This document shows positions 33,005 to 45,766 of a stretch of 64,000 nt of DNA, piece by piece; the stretch's first letter is position 1; the number at the start of each line of letters is the position of its first letter. Both the position numbers and the translations under genes were made by a program. Under the pieces are notes generated by a model, which saw only the letters and a list, made by a program, of their open reading frames with translations, was not told where the DNA came from and ran no database searches. The stretch is from the NCBI GenBank assembly GCA_017165825.1, contig CM029386.1, forward strand, positions 6,869,582-6,933,581, written 5' to 3'. This stretch comes from Hepsetus odoe (taxonomy: Eukaryota > Chordata > Actinopteri > Characiformes > Hepsetidae).

Positions 33005-35648
33005 AGAACATAACCAGGGAATCTCACTGACTCTGCCGGCTTTTCTTTTTCATAGGAATAAAATCACTCAATGAATTAATTAAATTACTTTAATTATTAT
33101 TAAAATGAATTAAATTATGCAGATGATTTGAAATGTTATTTTAAGCTTATTGTACAATGCAGTATTTTGCAGCTAAACTAATAGCCACACTGTAGTAGTG
33201 GTAAATGTGTGTTATTTTAAATGTTTAGTCAATAGAGCTGGTTCTGAATTTGAGACACAACGTGGCCAGGGTGCTTACTGTTATTGCTCCTTTTGTCTCT
33301 TGGGAGAAATGAGCTCCAGTAGTCAAACACTGAGTCATGGACATGCACTTATTCACTTAGACATCACCTCATCTTAGTGCCTTTGCATTGTGTCTGAAAA
33401 TGACAGACTAGATAGATGGATTTCTTGTTGATCAGGACCATGTGGATGTAAATGCTGCACTGCTGTTTAATGCTGACTGTACACTTTTCAGGTCTTTTAT
33501 CTCGTCTCATTTGGTGTGTGTGTGTGTGTGTGGAAAGAATGAGTGTGTGGGAATTACTGCAATGCTAGAGATGACCCAAGATTCAATGGCTTAACCACTA
33601 ACCATTATTACTCAGTACAGTGGTTTGTTGCCTTTAATTATTTGAGGTCAATGTAAGGCCTTTTAGTCTTAACACCTTTCTCTCTCTGCACACATTGCTC
33701 TTTTAAAGTGACTTAGGATTGTTTTGAGCAAAAGCTGTTCTGGAGCTGCTCCAGTTGGGCGAGTAGGTGCTTTGCATGAAAGTGGCTGTTGAATGCAGAG
33801 CTAGTGGAAAGAGGAAGTGAGCTGTTTCATAGTAACCGAAAAGAGAACAAGCCAAGAGAGATAATGAAAAAGAGGCCAAGGTTAAGAGTGCAAGCCTGAG
33901 AAAATTCGCTCGGTGCTCACAACAATGCTCTTTTAATGTCCCTCTCAGGAGTTATCAGAGCAAAAAATTCAAAAAACTTTTTCTTTAGTTGTAAAACTCA
34001 AAATGTCCGCGTCCTCCTTACAGGATTACAGATTGCAGTATCTACTGAAAAGTTCTCTGCAATCAACTCAACATGTCTAGAAACCCAGGAAATATGAGTA
34101 ATAAAGAAATAACGTCTCACTTTTTTTGTTATGCATCACAGTAATACCTGGGAAGTATGCCCCTGAATGTCATGCCATATACATTGAAATTATAAACAGC
34201 GGTTGCATTAATTCAGTAAAGACATGTTTGCCTGAAGTTTGCTTCTTTTGCTTTGCAATGGAACTACAGACCTAAAATAACATACCGTTGCCACAAACGT
34301 AAGTTGTTATTTAATATAACATTACTAAAAATTTACTTTGTTTAAAAATGCATTTGTGTTTTCTAACCTTTATAACCTCACTTTAAAAGCAAAGCTAAAA
34401 GTACCAAAAGTCTTTGTTTTTCTTTTTTGAATCTCAAACTTGTGATTCCTCTGACTCCTTTAATTTGTTTGATTTATTAATTTATTTATTGATTTAGATG
34501 CACATCAACTGGCCCACAACACGGCTATAAATCCTTGCTAATCTAAGGCTCAAGAACCACTCTGCATTACTCTATCCAATTTTTAAGACCTCATATCAAA
34601 CTTGCAAACTCAACTTATTTCTGTAAATTCTGGAAGCCTCATGTTGCAGCCTGTTACATTAATCATGAAATATGCAGAACCTCAAAGGAGGAAATGTTAT
34701 TAGTTTTCACAGGCTGTCATTCTTATCTTATCTAATCCTCATCACTTTTCTCACTACCTTTTAATGTATTTAACTCTTGCACCTGGCTACTCACATCAAG
34801 AAAGCCTGTTGTCAGTTCATAGACTGATCCACATTTGCAAGGCGATCTTTCTTATCTAATTAATGTTTTGCTCAGGTTAAAGTTTAAGTTCTTAAAAGTG
34901 GGTCATCTCAGTCTATTTCTATATGAGTTGTTGACTCCTGGCAGACTGCTGAATGTAGCAGAGTGTTTTAAGGGAGGCTGGTACTGAAATGAATGAACAG
35001 TCTGTTGATATGCACAAAGCTGCCTCTCTGTTCTTGTCAAGTATTCAAATCAGATTGCCTTGGTTACACAAACTATTTTTGTAAAACATACTCCCTGTCT
35101 TTTCCATTTTTGTTATTCATCTTTATCTTTTTTTTAAACCTGGGAAGTTTTAATAGAAATTAAATTGGGTTTAATTTTTTTTTAATTCATTTTTTTTTTC
35201 ATTTAATTATTTCATACATACATTTCATGTTATTGACTGATGAACCTTCACTCTAGCCTCAGCCATTGAACAATATATCTCTCCCAAACTGATTGTTAAT
35301 CTCTCTGTTGTTTCCCTTACAAGACTGCTTTTGGTCTGATGCTGGATTTTGAAAGATAGTCTTGTCATGTCAGTGTAATGGTATGATGCACCTTACATTG
35401 TTTCAGAATGGAGGCAAAAGGACTCGCTGGGATATTATTTCATGTGGCATGCTTTTTCATGTGGTATGGTTTTTCCTTTGGTATATTTCTATAACTTAAT
35501 ACTTAACTACCATAGAAGGCTCATTTGAGTGAACAGTTGTCCTCCATACTGTAAATAATACTAGTTATTCTTGAAATGTAGCCATTTTATTATTTATCAC
35601 TTCCTTTTAGCATTTTAAGTTGCCAGTGTTTGTCAATTAATGTTTTGG
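33005..35648. other. AT-rich unique sequence with one (GT)n tract
   Basis: A short GT microsatellite lies at 33513-33532. No gene or repeat family is recognised. Confidence 0.5.
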
Positions 35649-35836
35649 ATGTATAAAGTGGTAGGATACTCGCCTACAGACCAAGAGGTTGGAGGTTTGA
35701 ATCCCACTTCCAGCACCACCATCATTGGGTTCCTGAGCAAGACCCTTAAACCCAAGTTGCTTCAGGGGCCTGTCCCTGTAGTTAAGAAATGTAAGTCGCT
35801 CTGGATAAGAGCGTCAGCTCAATGACGTAAATGTAA
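35649..35836 (+). repeat. SINE-B copy
   Basis: Begins inside the head ('aagtggtaggatactcgcct'), B box 'ggtttgaatccc', core 'ctgagcaagacccttaaacc' and the L2-type tail 'gctctggataagagcgtcag'. The first bases of the head are lost. The 61-codon frame across it is not a gene. Confidence 0.85.
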
Positions 35837-38800
35837 TTGTTATTTATATATGCACTAATTTGCATGAGTCTGATTGGCTGATTGGTCATCAAAATAATTA
35901 AACAATTATTTTATTATTAATGTGACCGCCTACTGATTAGTGTAAAAAAAAAATAGTCACATTCTTGCAATAACTAAAAGTAGGAAGGAGGTGCTATACT
36001 AACTCTGACATCCCTCTTTTGTTTATTATGCACCTTCTTCACTTTCTCTGTTTTCAGGTACCATATCTGTTCTGCTAATTCAGAGTCTTCTCTGATATCC
36101 ATTTTGGAGAAATGCTTGTAAGCTTCACTTTCTTACAACGTGATACTCCACACCTGCTAGTTGCCTGATAAGTTCCTGTAATGGAGGCAAGCAAGTCTGT
36201 AATTAGCTTATAGACAGTGTGTGCTCTGATTGTCCAAGTGTGTGTGTGCTGGTGTATGTGTCAGCTGTAATGATGGTGCCTGCATGTGTGCTGGTGTGTG
36301 TGCATGTGTGTTAGCTGTAATTACAGTGCCTTATGGCTTCTTGGTGATCATGTGTCAGGAGGGTGAGGCATAAAGTAATTACTGTGTGGGCAATGGAGTG
36401 ATACAACCCACCCACTAGCAGTGTGTTGGTGTTAGAGAGGCGTTTGGTAATTAACATCTTTGCTCTGCTGAAGAGTGCTAAAGAAAAAGAGAGAAAATGG
36501 GCAGGTGGTCGAAGAAAAGCGTTGAGCAGCCATAGGTATTATGAAACGCGTTGACCCTAGGCAGGCAAAGCATACACATACACTAAGCTCACTCTTATAT
36601 AAGAACCCTTTGTGTAAATGGTATGCAAATGTAAAAAAAAAATTTCCCAAGCTCGTAACCACCTTATAATGTTCTTGGAAGAATCCCTTAAAAAAGGGTG
36701 AAACATTTAGGTGCTGTGAGCAATTCTTCCCACTCGCTCAAAAGTAATAATGGCTTTCTCAAAAGTCATTATTCTTTAGCATAACTTAGAGTATAGTATA
36801 ATAGTAACTATCTTAAGCGTTGCTTTTGTCATTACTTGTTTGTATGAATTGCAGTTATTCTCAGTAATTGTAAATTTCACCATCAGATTGATTGGCCATT
36901 TTTAATTTTATATATTTGAGATTTGTTGTTCCATAAATTTGTTCCATATATTTTTTTTTTTATGCAATCATGTATTAGCATTTACTGTATTTACCTGCCT
37001 TTAATAGTACATGCATTCCTACCGTTTTGTTGTTGTTGTTGTTGTTTATGTCGTTTGTACCATTAGGTTTAGTGAGACAGAGTCTTTCATTGCACCATGC
37101 CGTTCACCCATCTACCTGTTAGAATGATGATGGACAATGATGGATTTGTTACTAGACAGATTGGCCCCTGAGGGCCTTCCATAGCTAGCCACTCTTGGGG
37201 GATTATAAAACCTTTTGTTCGCTGATAGGAGGAAGCAATATGGTTTGCAACTCCTTAGAGGCTCATAGATGTGCGTTTGGGAAAGGATATGATCTAACAA
37301 AGGGATATGATCTTTATAGCTCCCAAAGGCTAAGTTCTAAAGTATGTTTATTCCATTTATAATAATTTGTATTTATTTATATATAGTCATACAGCAATAA
37401 TCTGACATTTCAGAATCTAATCTATATCTGATGTGTCTGTTGTATAGTGGATTAACAATAATTCCAATATATTTCCATGCCCTTAGTAAAAATACAGCAC
37501 CCTAGTAAAAGAAGAGTAAATTTCAATAGCGATTACAGTTGTCCAATCTATTTTATCAGTAAACATACAATCAAACCTTTCAAAATGTTATTCCATCAGA
37601 ATTTGATTTTATTAAAGCTGCAAATATACAGACAGAGTTTAGGTTAAAATATATGTGCTTTACTAAAGCTAGGTTCAAAATATTTGTACATACATTTATA
37701 AAACATTTCTCTGTCAAAGGATTCTTTAGTGTAAACTTTATTGCCAATATTCTTAACAGTTGAATTGAAAAAGATGATTGAATAAACCCAATCCTGTGCT
37801 GTACAACACATTTGAACTTGTGTTTCAACACAACATGTTGTTGTAATTAGAATGCAGATTTTACAGGAACTTGGGGTGCATTTCCAGCCTACATTCTTGG
37901 ACATTGCCCACTCTCTCTCCCCCTCCTCCTTACAAACCCTCATCAGTTGGTCCACAGGGGGCCAATTATCTCATTTACCATGCACAGTCAAGCTCCTGAC
38001 CTGTTCCTTGTAGCCCCAACCAGCAAGAGCAATGAAAGAAAGGAAAGTGGAAAGAAAAAAATACTATACTTAAGCTGTCATTTCCTTATTAGGCTGTGTT
38101 TATTTGCTTAAAATGCATTAAAAATAAAATATGAAAAGAAACTTGGAGGTTTTCATAGGGTCCATAAGTCCACAGAGTATGTAGTATCTAAACCTAAATG
38201 TATTTTAATATACAACATGTGATTTATTCACAGTATATTATTTGTGTCAGATCAAAGCTAAGCAGCCCACAACCCACAGTTATTTTAACCCTTAACCCCA
38301 ACCTATTAGAACTCTAGTTTCAGTGGTTAAGATATTAGCAAGTGTCAGAGGTCACTGCCCTTGACAAGCAAGGGGCTTTCATAGAGGTTAAGCCATATGC
38401 TGAAATCTAACCTTCTGTAAAAACTGCCAGGCTTTGTATATATTTTCTCTGTGCTTTTGAAAGTTCCTTGATTTTGTCAAAATGGGCCCTTTTATTTAGG
38501 GGGTCCACCAGAGGTAATATGAAGATGTTCAGATGGTTTTTTAAGTAAATTTATTAATGAATATGTTCTCATTAAATTCTTAATAAAATTTTGAAATATA
38601 ATCATTTTTAGTGGACGTTTTAGGGTTATAGCAGGGGGAAAAAAATCACAATTACACAATTACAATTATTTATTTACAAACAACTTGCTTTGTTTGGATT
38701 TTTTTTATGACTTTTTTATGACTTTAGAAGAAAAATATTCAGCTGTGAAATAAGTACTATAGAGCCCAGATCTGGGAGGCAGGAGGAGTTTTGAAGTTGA

Positions 38801-41749
38801 CAGTTACATGCTGGAATGGTTTGTTGATTGATACTGAATGGTGTCAAAAGAATGTGGTTGCATCAGATATCATAATCAATGCAATGTTCATTTTTTCCCC
38901 CCAGTTTTTATACGCCTAGATAATGATGTATATGCTCTCCAGTGCGATATAGCATTATTCTGCATCCTAAATGCTCATTAGAGTTTAAGCTCTGAGTTTA
39001 CTGCTTGTGATTTTGGTTATGAGAAGTTGAATTGAATGGATTGATTTGAATTGAGCTGAGCTTGACGGAAGAAGCAAGTGGAACTAGGATGACAAAGTTA
39101 GTGGTTCTCTTTTATTTATACCTTTTAAGTATAACAAATAACATGAGCTGGAATGATAATAATTCTCAATACTGTCACTCTTGGAGTTAGTGATTGAGAA
39201 AGGCTTAGGGAAAAATCTTTACCTTTTAAACTGGGCTTAAGTTAAGTTTATATCAAAAATTGTAATGAAAAAGAATTTGACATCAGTGTTATTTACTGCT
39301 TTTTGTGTTGGGACTTTTTCCTAAACCTATATGGACAGTAGAGTGTATATAAGTTTAGACTGTGTTAAACATCTCGTTGAAATATAAAAGAATAAGGGAG
39401 GTGTAGCAGAAAGTATTTAGGCCTGGAAATTGTCCATTTACCACAGAAAGTCAGAATGAGGTCAAAAATGTTGCCAAGGTGATCAAGACAACTTAATGGA
39501 ATTTGCATGGACAGTTCTTTTTTTTTTTTTGTGTACTTGTAACCCTCTGTATGTTTTAGTATAGTGATGGTGGTTTTTTCACTTCTTTTACTTTTATAAA
39601 ATAATGGTGCATAATGATGTATAATGGTGCAATGATGTATGTGAATTCTCCTATAGCAGTGGATAAGAAGATGCTCGTCCCATATATATGCACATATATG
39701 AGCATGATGAAATATAAAGGAAGTGTGCCTCACTTTTGTTGCTGAAGCTGTTTTCTCTTTTCTGCAGAGGTGGCAAAAGTCCACATGTTCTGTATTTAAA
39801 TGGAAGTACATTTACAGGCTGTTTGTGAGCAAAGTGAAGTTAACCTCCTAGCATGTATAATGCGCTCAATTTTTAGTTTGAACTTCATATAAGCATAAAA
39901 CAACCTACTGAAATTAATCAACATTGACTTCACAACATTGACTGATTCACAGTCATCCATGTTGCTACTAATTACTAGCATCACAATCATAATGATAAGT
40001 TTCTTTTTTCTGCATTCGAGTCTCACTCAAGTTTTTTCTGTTTGGTCTTGTAAAGCTTTAACATTTAATTCTGTTATAGAACATTTTATTTATATTTATA
40101 TATGCAACAGTGGATCTACCAAGATAATTTTTTCCTGTGTGCTATTGTCCTGTTCAATTATTTAGAAATGTATGTTTATGTTGAGAAGATGAAATTAATG
40201 CAAATAAAAAGTAAAGATGGTGGATCATAATTTAGGGCGTGAAGGCCAGTACAATAAACTCAAGTACAGATACCTAATAGTTCTACTTGAAATGAACAAA
40301 GTGTTAATACTCTGTGAAAGCTTTGCACAATATTTGTAGAGTGCAGGTCTGGCAGATAGCCAGTTCGATAGCCCTTTTTTTCACACACTGATGACTTTGG
40401 CGTTTGACAGCCTTACTTTATTAGTTTGTGTTGTTAAGGTTTGCTTTAAGCATGACATAGCTTTACTAATGTGCAGAAATGCATAGTTCGGGGGAACCCC
40501 CTTAAAGAGTGTATTACCAGAGAGAGTGTGTGTGTGCGCGTGTGTGCGTGCGCGCATGTTAGAGAAAAAGACAAGGAGCATACCCTTGTGAGCTGGTGGA
40601 CAGTCAAGCATGTCTGGTGTATACTAGTTTAAGCAGAACTTCTTAATGGTCTGGCTGGCAGTATGATTGGTCCTGGGTCAGCCTTTGTGTCAGAATTATG
40701 ACCTCCAGCCTGGAGCATGTCTCTGTGAGACCTCTTTCTATGAACTCTACTAATTAGCAGAGTAAACAACATCAATACAAACACTATTAATTAATTGAGG
40801 TTGTTTTTGAGATGTAGAGGCTGAATAAGAGGTGAGTGAATGACTTGGACACTGGATGTGTTTCAGTATATGCTACAAGTTTGCACTAGGACTCTCATGC
40901 AGCAATTTCTTTGATTTAAGATTGCCTTCACATGACTGTGTGAACAGATCTAACGAGTGGGTGGAAAGCTGAGGCCAAAAGTATAATCTAAACAATTTTG
41001 CTTTAGTTTTTTTTTTTTTTTTTTTTTTAAAAACCTGTACAGCAAATACTAGCAAAATTTTATTTTTTAGTTATGTCTAGTCCTTTATCACTTGGTTAGC
41101 AGTAACTTGTATCATCTACAAATTTACAGTTCAACTCTTCCAAGTATTTATGGGTCAGCAGCATAGAATATTCACATCTTTCAGTGTGATGCCTCTGGAG
41201 GGTTTCAGTGTGGATTGACTGATGTCTTCTTGTCAAGACGTTTAGGATCCATCTTACAACAGGGGTGTTCAGGCCCAGTGCTCTCAGCTTAATGTCTAAA
41301 ACTATGAGTGAAAGTTTTTTTTTTTTTTTTTTTTCTTTTTTTTTTTCTTTCAGAATTTCAATTATTGTGGTAGTCTCAAAAAAAGTCTGGGAAGACTGCC
41401 TGCCTTGGCATGCATAAGTCTGCCCGTGTCGTCGTCATCATCATCATCATCATCACCCTAATAAATGAACAGATAAAATAGAGATTGTTTTCATTCATTA
41501 GTGTTCTCACACTACATAAGCCAACATGCATTCACCGTATAACAACCAATAATCCTATTCATAGTGATAATCTCATTCTAATTACTGAGAAACAGACATG
41601 ATATTTGGCTTCCTAATAGTACAATACGTTTTCTGGCATTTAAGCAATAGCTAAAAGTAAACTAAATACATTGCTTACTCTCTCACATTCACACCATTTA
41701 CTTTTTTCAAAAGTTTTTCTTTTTTTTAATTAGCCACTCTGTTAATAAG
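35837..41749. other. Long mostly unique AT-rich region
   Basis: I see no gene. It contains an imperfect GT-rich duplication at 36236-36335 ('tgtcagctgtaatgatggtgcc' / 'tgttagctgtaattacagtgcc'), a GTT run at 37027-37046, a GT/GC tract at 40524-40557, and poly-T tracts at 41008-41028 and 41318-41350. A TCA run is at 41434-41455. A 148-codon minus-strand frame at 39365-39811 shows no domain and is low-complexity in places. Confidence 0.45.
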
Positions 41750-42180
41750 ATGCATTATTTGTCAGATGAATTATTGGGGAATTATTCACTGTCTATTCTG
41801 TGCCCAATTTATTAAAGAAGTAGGCCACATTATTTCTCTTATTTACAAGATTTGAAATCAGATGGTGTCTGTGCCATGAATTATAGTTAGCCAAGAAGTT
41901 CAGTTAAGGTCAGTGTCATTTTATTACCACATAGAATTTTATTGGGGGACATCTCCTCTGCTGCTGTGGAACTGTTGACAATATGGCAAAATAGTTACAG
42001 TGTCTCCAGTGGGTCCATAAAAGCTGTTGAACCCCCCCTTTTCCCCCCACACTTTGGGAAGTCCTTTAGGAGAGAAGTCATGTTTCCATTGACTTTTTAT
42101 TTGCGCTGCTGGAAGCATGGAAACAGAAGGAAAAATGGAAGCTGCTTTACACATTTACGGGAACACTAATTGCAAGAATG
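41750..42180. promoter_or_regulatory. Candidate conserved non-coding island
   Basis: A repeat-free block with 'gaattattggggaattattc', 'gcccaatttattaaag' and 'ctcctctgctgctgtggaac'. Opposed frames of 71 and 75 codons overlap completely at 41939-42169, which argues against coding. Regulatory role is a guess. Confidence 0.2.
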
Positions 42181-42527
42181 TGTGAGAATATTCACATCTG
42201 AGTGACTGTCTGCGCTTTTACTTAAGAACACAACTGTTACACACAACTATGGGGACTGCCCAATTGGATGCTTTATACTGTACACATTAAGCAGGAAGGT
42301 TATTACATCACAGACACAAACACCCATAAAGAGAAAAGAAAAGAACACCCTCAGAGTTGAAGAGTTCAAATGTTTGAGTTTCTCAGGCCTCTCTTACAAA
42401 TGTATCTGGAAACTGAGGAGGCCTAGACATAATTCTGAAGATTTTTTTCTTTTCAAAAGTAAAAAAAAAAACCAGTATTAATTAAAAGCTGAGTCTTTGA
42501 AGAACAAAGCAGGGCAGAGGATTTCTC

Positions 42528-42652
42528 AGAACAAATGCCTGAGACAATCTTTGAAATTGTTCTAAGAAAGGTGGAAGGGATTTTTTGTGTCTACTTTGTG
42601 CATACACATTGTTTTTAAAATAATTTCAATGATTGTCTCAGGCATTTGTTCT
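42528..42652. repeat. 31-bp inverted repeat with 63-base loop
   Basis: Arms at 42528-42558 and 42622-42652 are complementary at 30 of 31 positions. They start 'agaacaaatgcctgagacaa'. No terminal repeat of a known family was recognised. Confidence 0.8.
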
Positions 42653-43053
42653 TTTGTCCTTAAATAATTCAGATCTCCGATGCCTCAGATGGTACTGCAT
42701 TAAGAACTGTCCTTCATAAATAGCTGGTAGAACCAATATGTGCAAAGGAACACTTTGGGCTCTATCACACACTAAGTTGCTTTCCTTGATGCTATATATA
42801 ATTTAACATAAGCCAAAAAGAAGCCTTATGTTAACCAGAATTGCCGTTTTCTTCTCTGTGCTCAGAATCTGTGATGGGCCATCACATATGAAGTATTGTG
42901 GGGAGAAGAATCAGTATTCCGGATATTTTATTTTTTAGATTAATTTTTTTGCTACATCTGGAAATTATTGTAACTAAATGTTACAATTTTCTCATTATCT
43001 GGGGTACAAATATTAGGTGACTAAAAGGATTTGTTTTTCTCTGTACTTAAAAA
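42653..43053. other. AT-rich unique sequence
   Basis: Nothing recognised. Confidence 0.5.
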
Positions 43054-43273
43054 AGTGAAGTGAAAGCATGATTTGTAATTTTGAACAAACAGCACTTACT
43101 TCCTCTGCATTTAACCTATACACACACTGTTTTAAAGTGGCAGCCTTACATCCACAGAGCAGCGTTGGGGAAAGTACCTTGCTCAAGGGTACCTCATGGT
43201 AACCCACTGGTCAACTGCTGGAAAATTACCTTCTTATTGTGGGGCCTAGTCTCTACTAGGCCACTGCTGCCCA
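43054..43273 (-). repeat. SINE-A, diverged, minus strand
   Basis: The complement of the head start is at the high end ('actaggccactgctgccca'). 'accttgctcaagggtacctc' is the complement of the core, and 'agtgaagtgaaag' at 43054 is the complement of the tail. The B-box region is degraded. Confidence 0.75.
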
Positions 43274-43350
43274 TGGTACTTCCTACAGGAGTTGTCATGC
43301 GCACTTAGACGGATCTTCAGCTTTCACTTTGTATTATGACATCGTTTTCG

Positions 43351-43370
43351 AAAAAAAAAAAAAAAAAAAA
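43351..43370. repeat. Poly-A tract (20)
   Basis: Twenty consecutive A. Confidence 0.95.
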
Positions 43371-43374
43371 GCTT

Positions 43375-43545
43375 GTCTTAGACACTCAGATCCTTACATT
43401 TGCTGTTCCTCAGTTTTCAGTTTTCCACTTTTCAAGACATCAAACTCAAGGCTCCCATTTTGCAGCTAGATCTTTCACTCTTCTGAGAAGGCTTTCCACA
43501 AGATTTTGGAGTGTTTGTGTTGGAGGTTTTGTCCATTTTTCGTGC
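43375..43545. mobile_element. Possible DNA-transposon fragment
   Basis: 'gagaaggctttccacaagat' and 'tttggagtgtttgtgttgga' follow the order of a repeat that I remember from other fish genomes. The family is not identified securely and no coding frame is present. Confidence 0.4.
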
Positions 43546-44237
43546 TGAGGTTTATGCCAGAGAAAGTTTGGAACTCTTGAAATAATGGTAATAGTACATC
43601 AACTACAGTGTTTGTCATTTTGTCATTGTTTGTCATTTGCAAAATTATAATGTTCAAGTGATTGGTGCTTTATGCTCTTCAAAATTTGTTTGTTTGCTTT
43701 TTGAAAAACAGTGTTTGTATTTTAGATACTGAGATATGCCTGCCCTGTTGTTGACCTGCAGCAAGTTTTAGTTTGTTTCTAGCAAGCTAACATGAATCTT
43801 TTAGCTAAAATTTAAGGCCAAGCCACATCTCATCACATACAAAATAACTGTGAATCCTTCTGAAAACTTGCAAAAGCTGCAAAAATATTTTTGAGGTTTT
43901 AGCAATATGCAAAATGGTAGTGTTCTCTTTTGAATTTTACTTTTTAATGAAGGTTTAGTGCAAGACTGTCAATGTGAGACAATCCAGATGTGAACTGATT
44001 TTGTCCAGGCATACAGTGCATCACTGGTCATTACATCTTCCACTCTGTTGAAAAGGTTTATCAGCACTTCTTTCTTCTCACCACCTCCTATGCTTTTTAT
44101 TCTAACTTTTTTACTCTTATCATTCAGGATAACATTCGCTACACGTGAAATGGTATCTTGTTTTTTCTTCATGAAACTGACAATAACAGTAACACTACTA
44201 ATAATACTAGTAGCAGTATTTGTATGTTTGTTTGTGT
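43546..44237. other. Unique sequence
   Basis: Nothing recognised. Confidence 0.5.
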
Positions 44238-44325
44238 GTGTCTGCCCTGCAATGGACTGGGAATCTGTCCAGGGTGTTTTCCACATTTTGCCCTATTATC
44301 CTTGGTATAGACTCCAGTGCGCCAA
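44238..44325 (+). repeat. SINE-E/C-type tail fragment
   Basis: 'tctgccctgcaatggactgg', 'ctgtccagggtgtt' and 'tagactccagtgcgcc' follow the order of the tail block of common fish SINEs. The head is absent. Confidence 0.5.
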
Positions 44326-44329
44326 GACC

Positions 44330-44488
44330 AGGGCTGGGCAATTCCAGTCCTGGAAGACTGCATTTGAGGAGGCAACTACCAAAATGTGTGGGACACCAAT
44401 CACTAAACATGGTGATTATAAGGGTGAACCAGGTGTATTTGAGCAGGAGATCAATGAACTGCGCAGGATGGGAGTTTCCTCTGCCTAA
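44330..44488 (+). mobile_element. hAT-like non-autonomous element, partial
   Basis: Starts 'cagggctgggcaattccagt', which resembles a hAT terminal repeat of the CAGGG.TGGGCAA type, and continues 'caggtgtatttgagcaggag' and 'atcaatgaactgcgcaggat', in the order of an abundant fish element. No matching right terminus is visible. Frames across it are not coding. Confidence 0.5.
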
Positions 44489-45552
44489 GACCATGATAAC
44501 AATGAGAGAGATGGATGGTTAAAGGGATGTTACTATTTACCTTCTTACTGAGTCTTAATCACACCTTGTTTTGGTTTTTCCAGTGCTATTAAACTTTTAA
44601 AGTCAAGAACGATTGATTATTTTTTGCTATACTATTGAAAAGCAAATTGCTGTATATTTAATTATTTGGCAACTTAATTACATTATTTTTAAGCCATATT
44701 GATAACTTCAAGTGTACAGACTTGCAAAAATAAAAAAGAGAATTAAGAAACTAATTTAAAGACTGAACAACTTCAATCAAATTAAAGATTATGCTGCAAT
44801 GATTAGTAATGAAGCATTCAGGAAAAAAAAAAATACATATTATTATTATTTTATTTTATTTATTTATTTTTTAGGCTGCTTTTTAGTGTTTGGGTTACCT
44901 GAAATCTGGTTTCTCAAGTAGAGCTGGCAAGCAAACCCAAATTGAAAAAGTATTCCTTTTTCTTAGTAGTTTAAAGTTGTGATGACTCTCTATTAAAGAA
45001 GATTTCAAGCAATATGCACATGTTTGTTGGTTCTTTCATATGTTGTTCACCCATGGGGCTCTCAGTGCCTCAGTTTTGGCTTCTCCGCGCTAATGGTGGA
45101 CCTTTGAGGATAAAAGCATGCCACTTTTCTTTGTTAAGACCACAAAGAACTGGCATACTCTCTTTTCTCCTCCTGTTGCTTCACTTGGCTTCAGGTTTCA
45201 TTTCTTGGCAGGCTTGAGGCAGAGCAAGCGACAGTTACTAACGTTATTGTCAGTGCTTCAAATTCAGATGGTGATAATGTCAATTGAAGCCAGCACATTT
45301 CAAAGAAACTCTTAATGGCCTGAATATATATGTTTATAAAGCATTCAGATTAGTTTGTTATACAATGGTCTATTAATTGATCTATTAAACAGTCAAGTCT
45401 CTCTGGATCACTGCCTCACTTTCAACTTTTTGGTAACACTTCCACCCACACACAAGCACACAGTTGTGTTCTGAGGAGTTTACATTGAACTGCATTATGT
45501 ATTACTGTAACATAAAAGTGCTGTGGCAACACCAAAATCTAATCCTATTTAT
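44489..45552. other. AT-rich unique sequence
   Basis: Nothing recognised apart from A/T tracts at 44822-44870. Confidence 0.5.
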
Positions 45553-45766
45553 AGTCATGTGAAAAAATTAGGACACCCTATTAAATATTCAGTTCTTTAT
45601 TAAGAAAAATCTTGTTTTAATTTATCTCTGGAAAGGAAAAATATTTAATTGCAGGTCAACAACAAAGTTAACCTTGATTCATTCATTAAACAAAAAATCT
45701 CAACAAAAATGTGTATTCTAACTGAGGAAAAATTTAGGGCACCCTACCTCTTAATAACTAGTGTTA

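Noticed and set aside
39365..39811. 148-codon minus-strand frame
   Set aside because: No motif and a His/Lys-rich low-complexity composition in an AT-rich unique region. No supporting gene structure.
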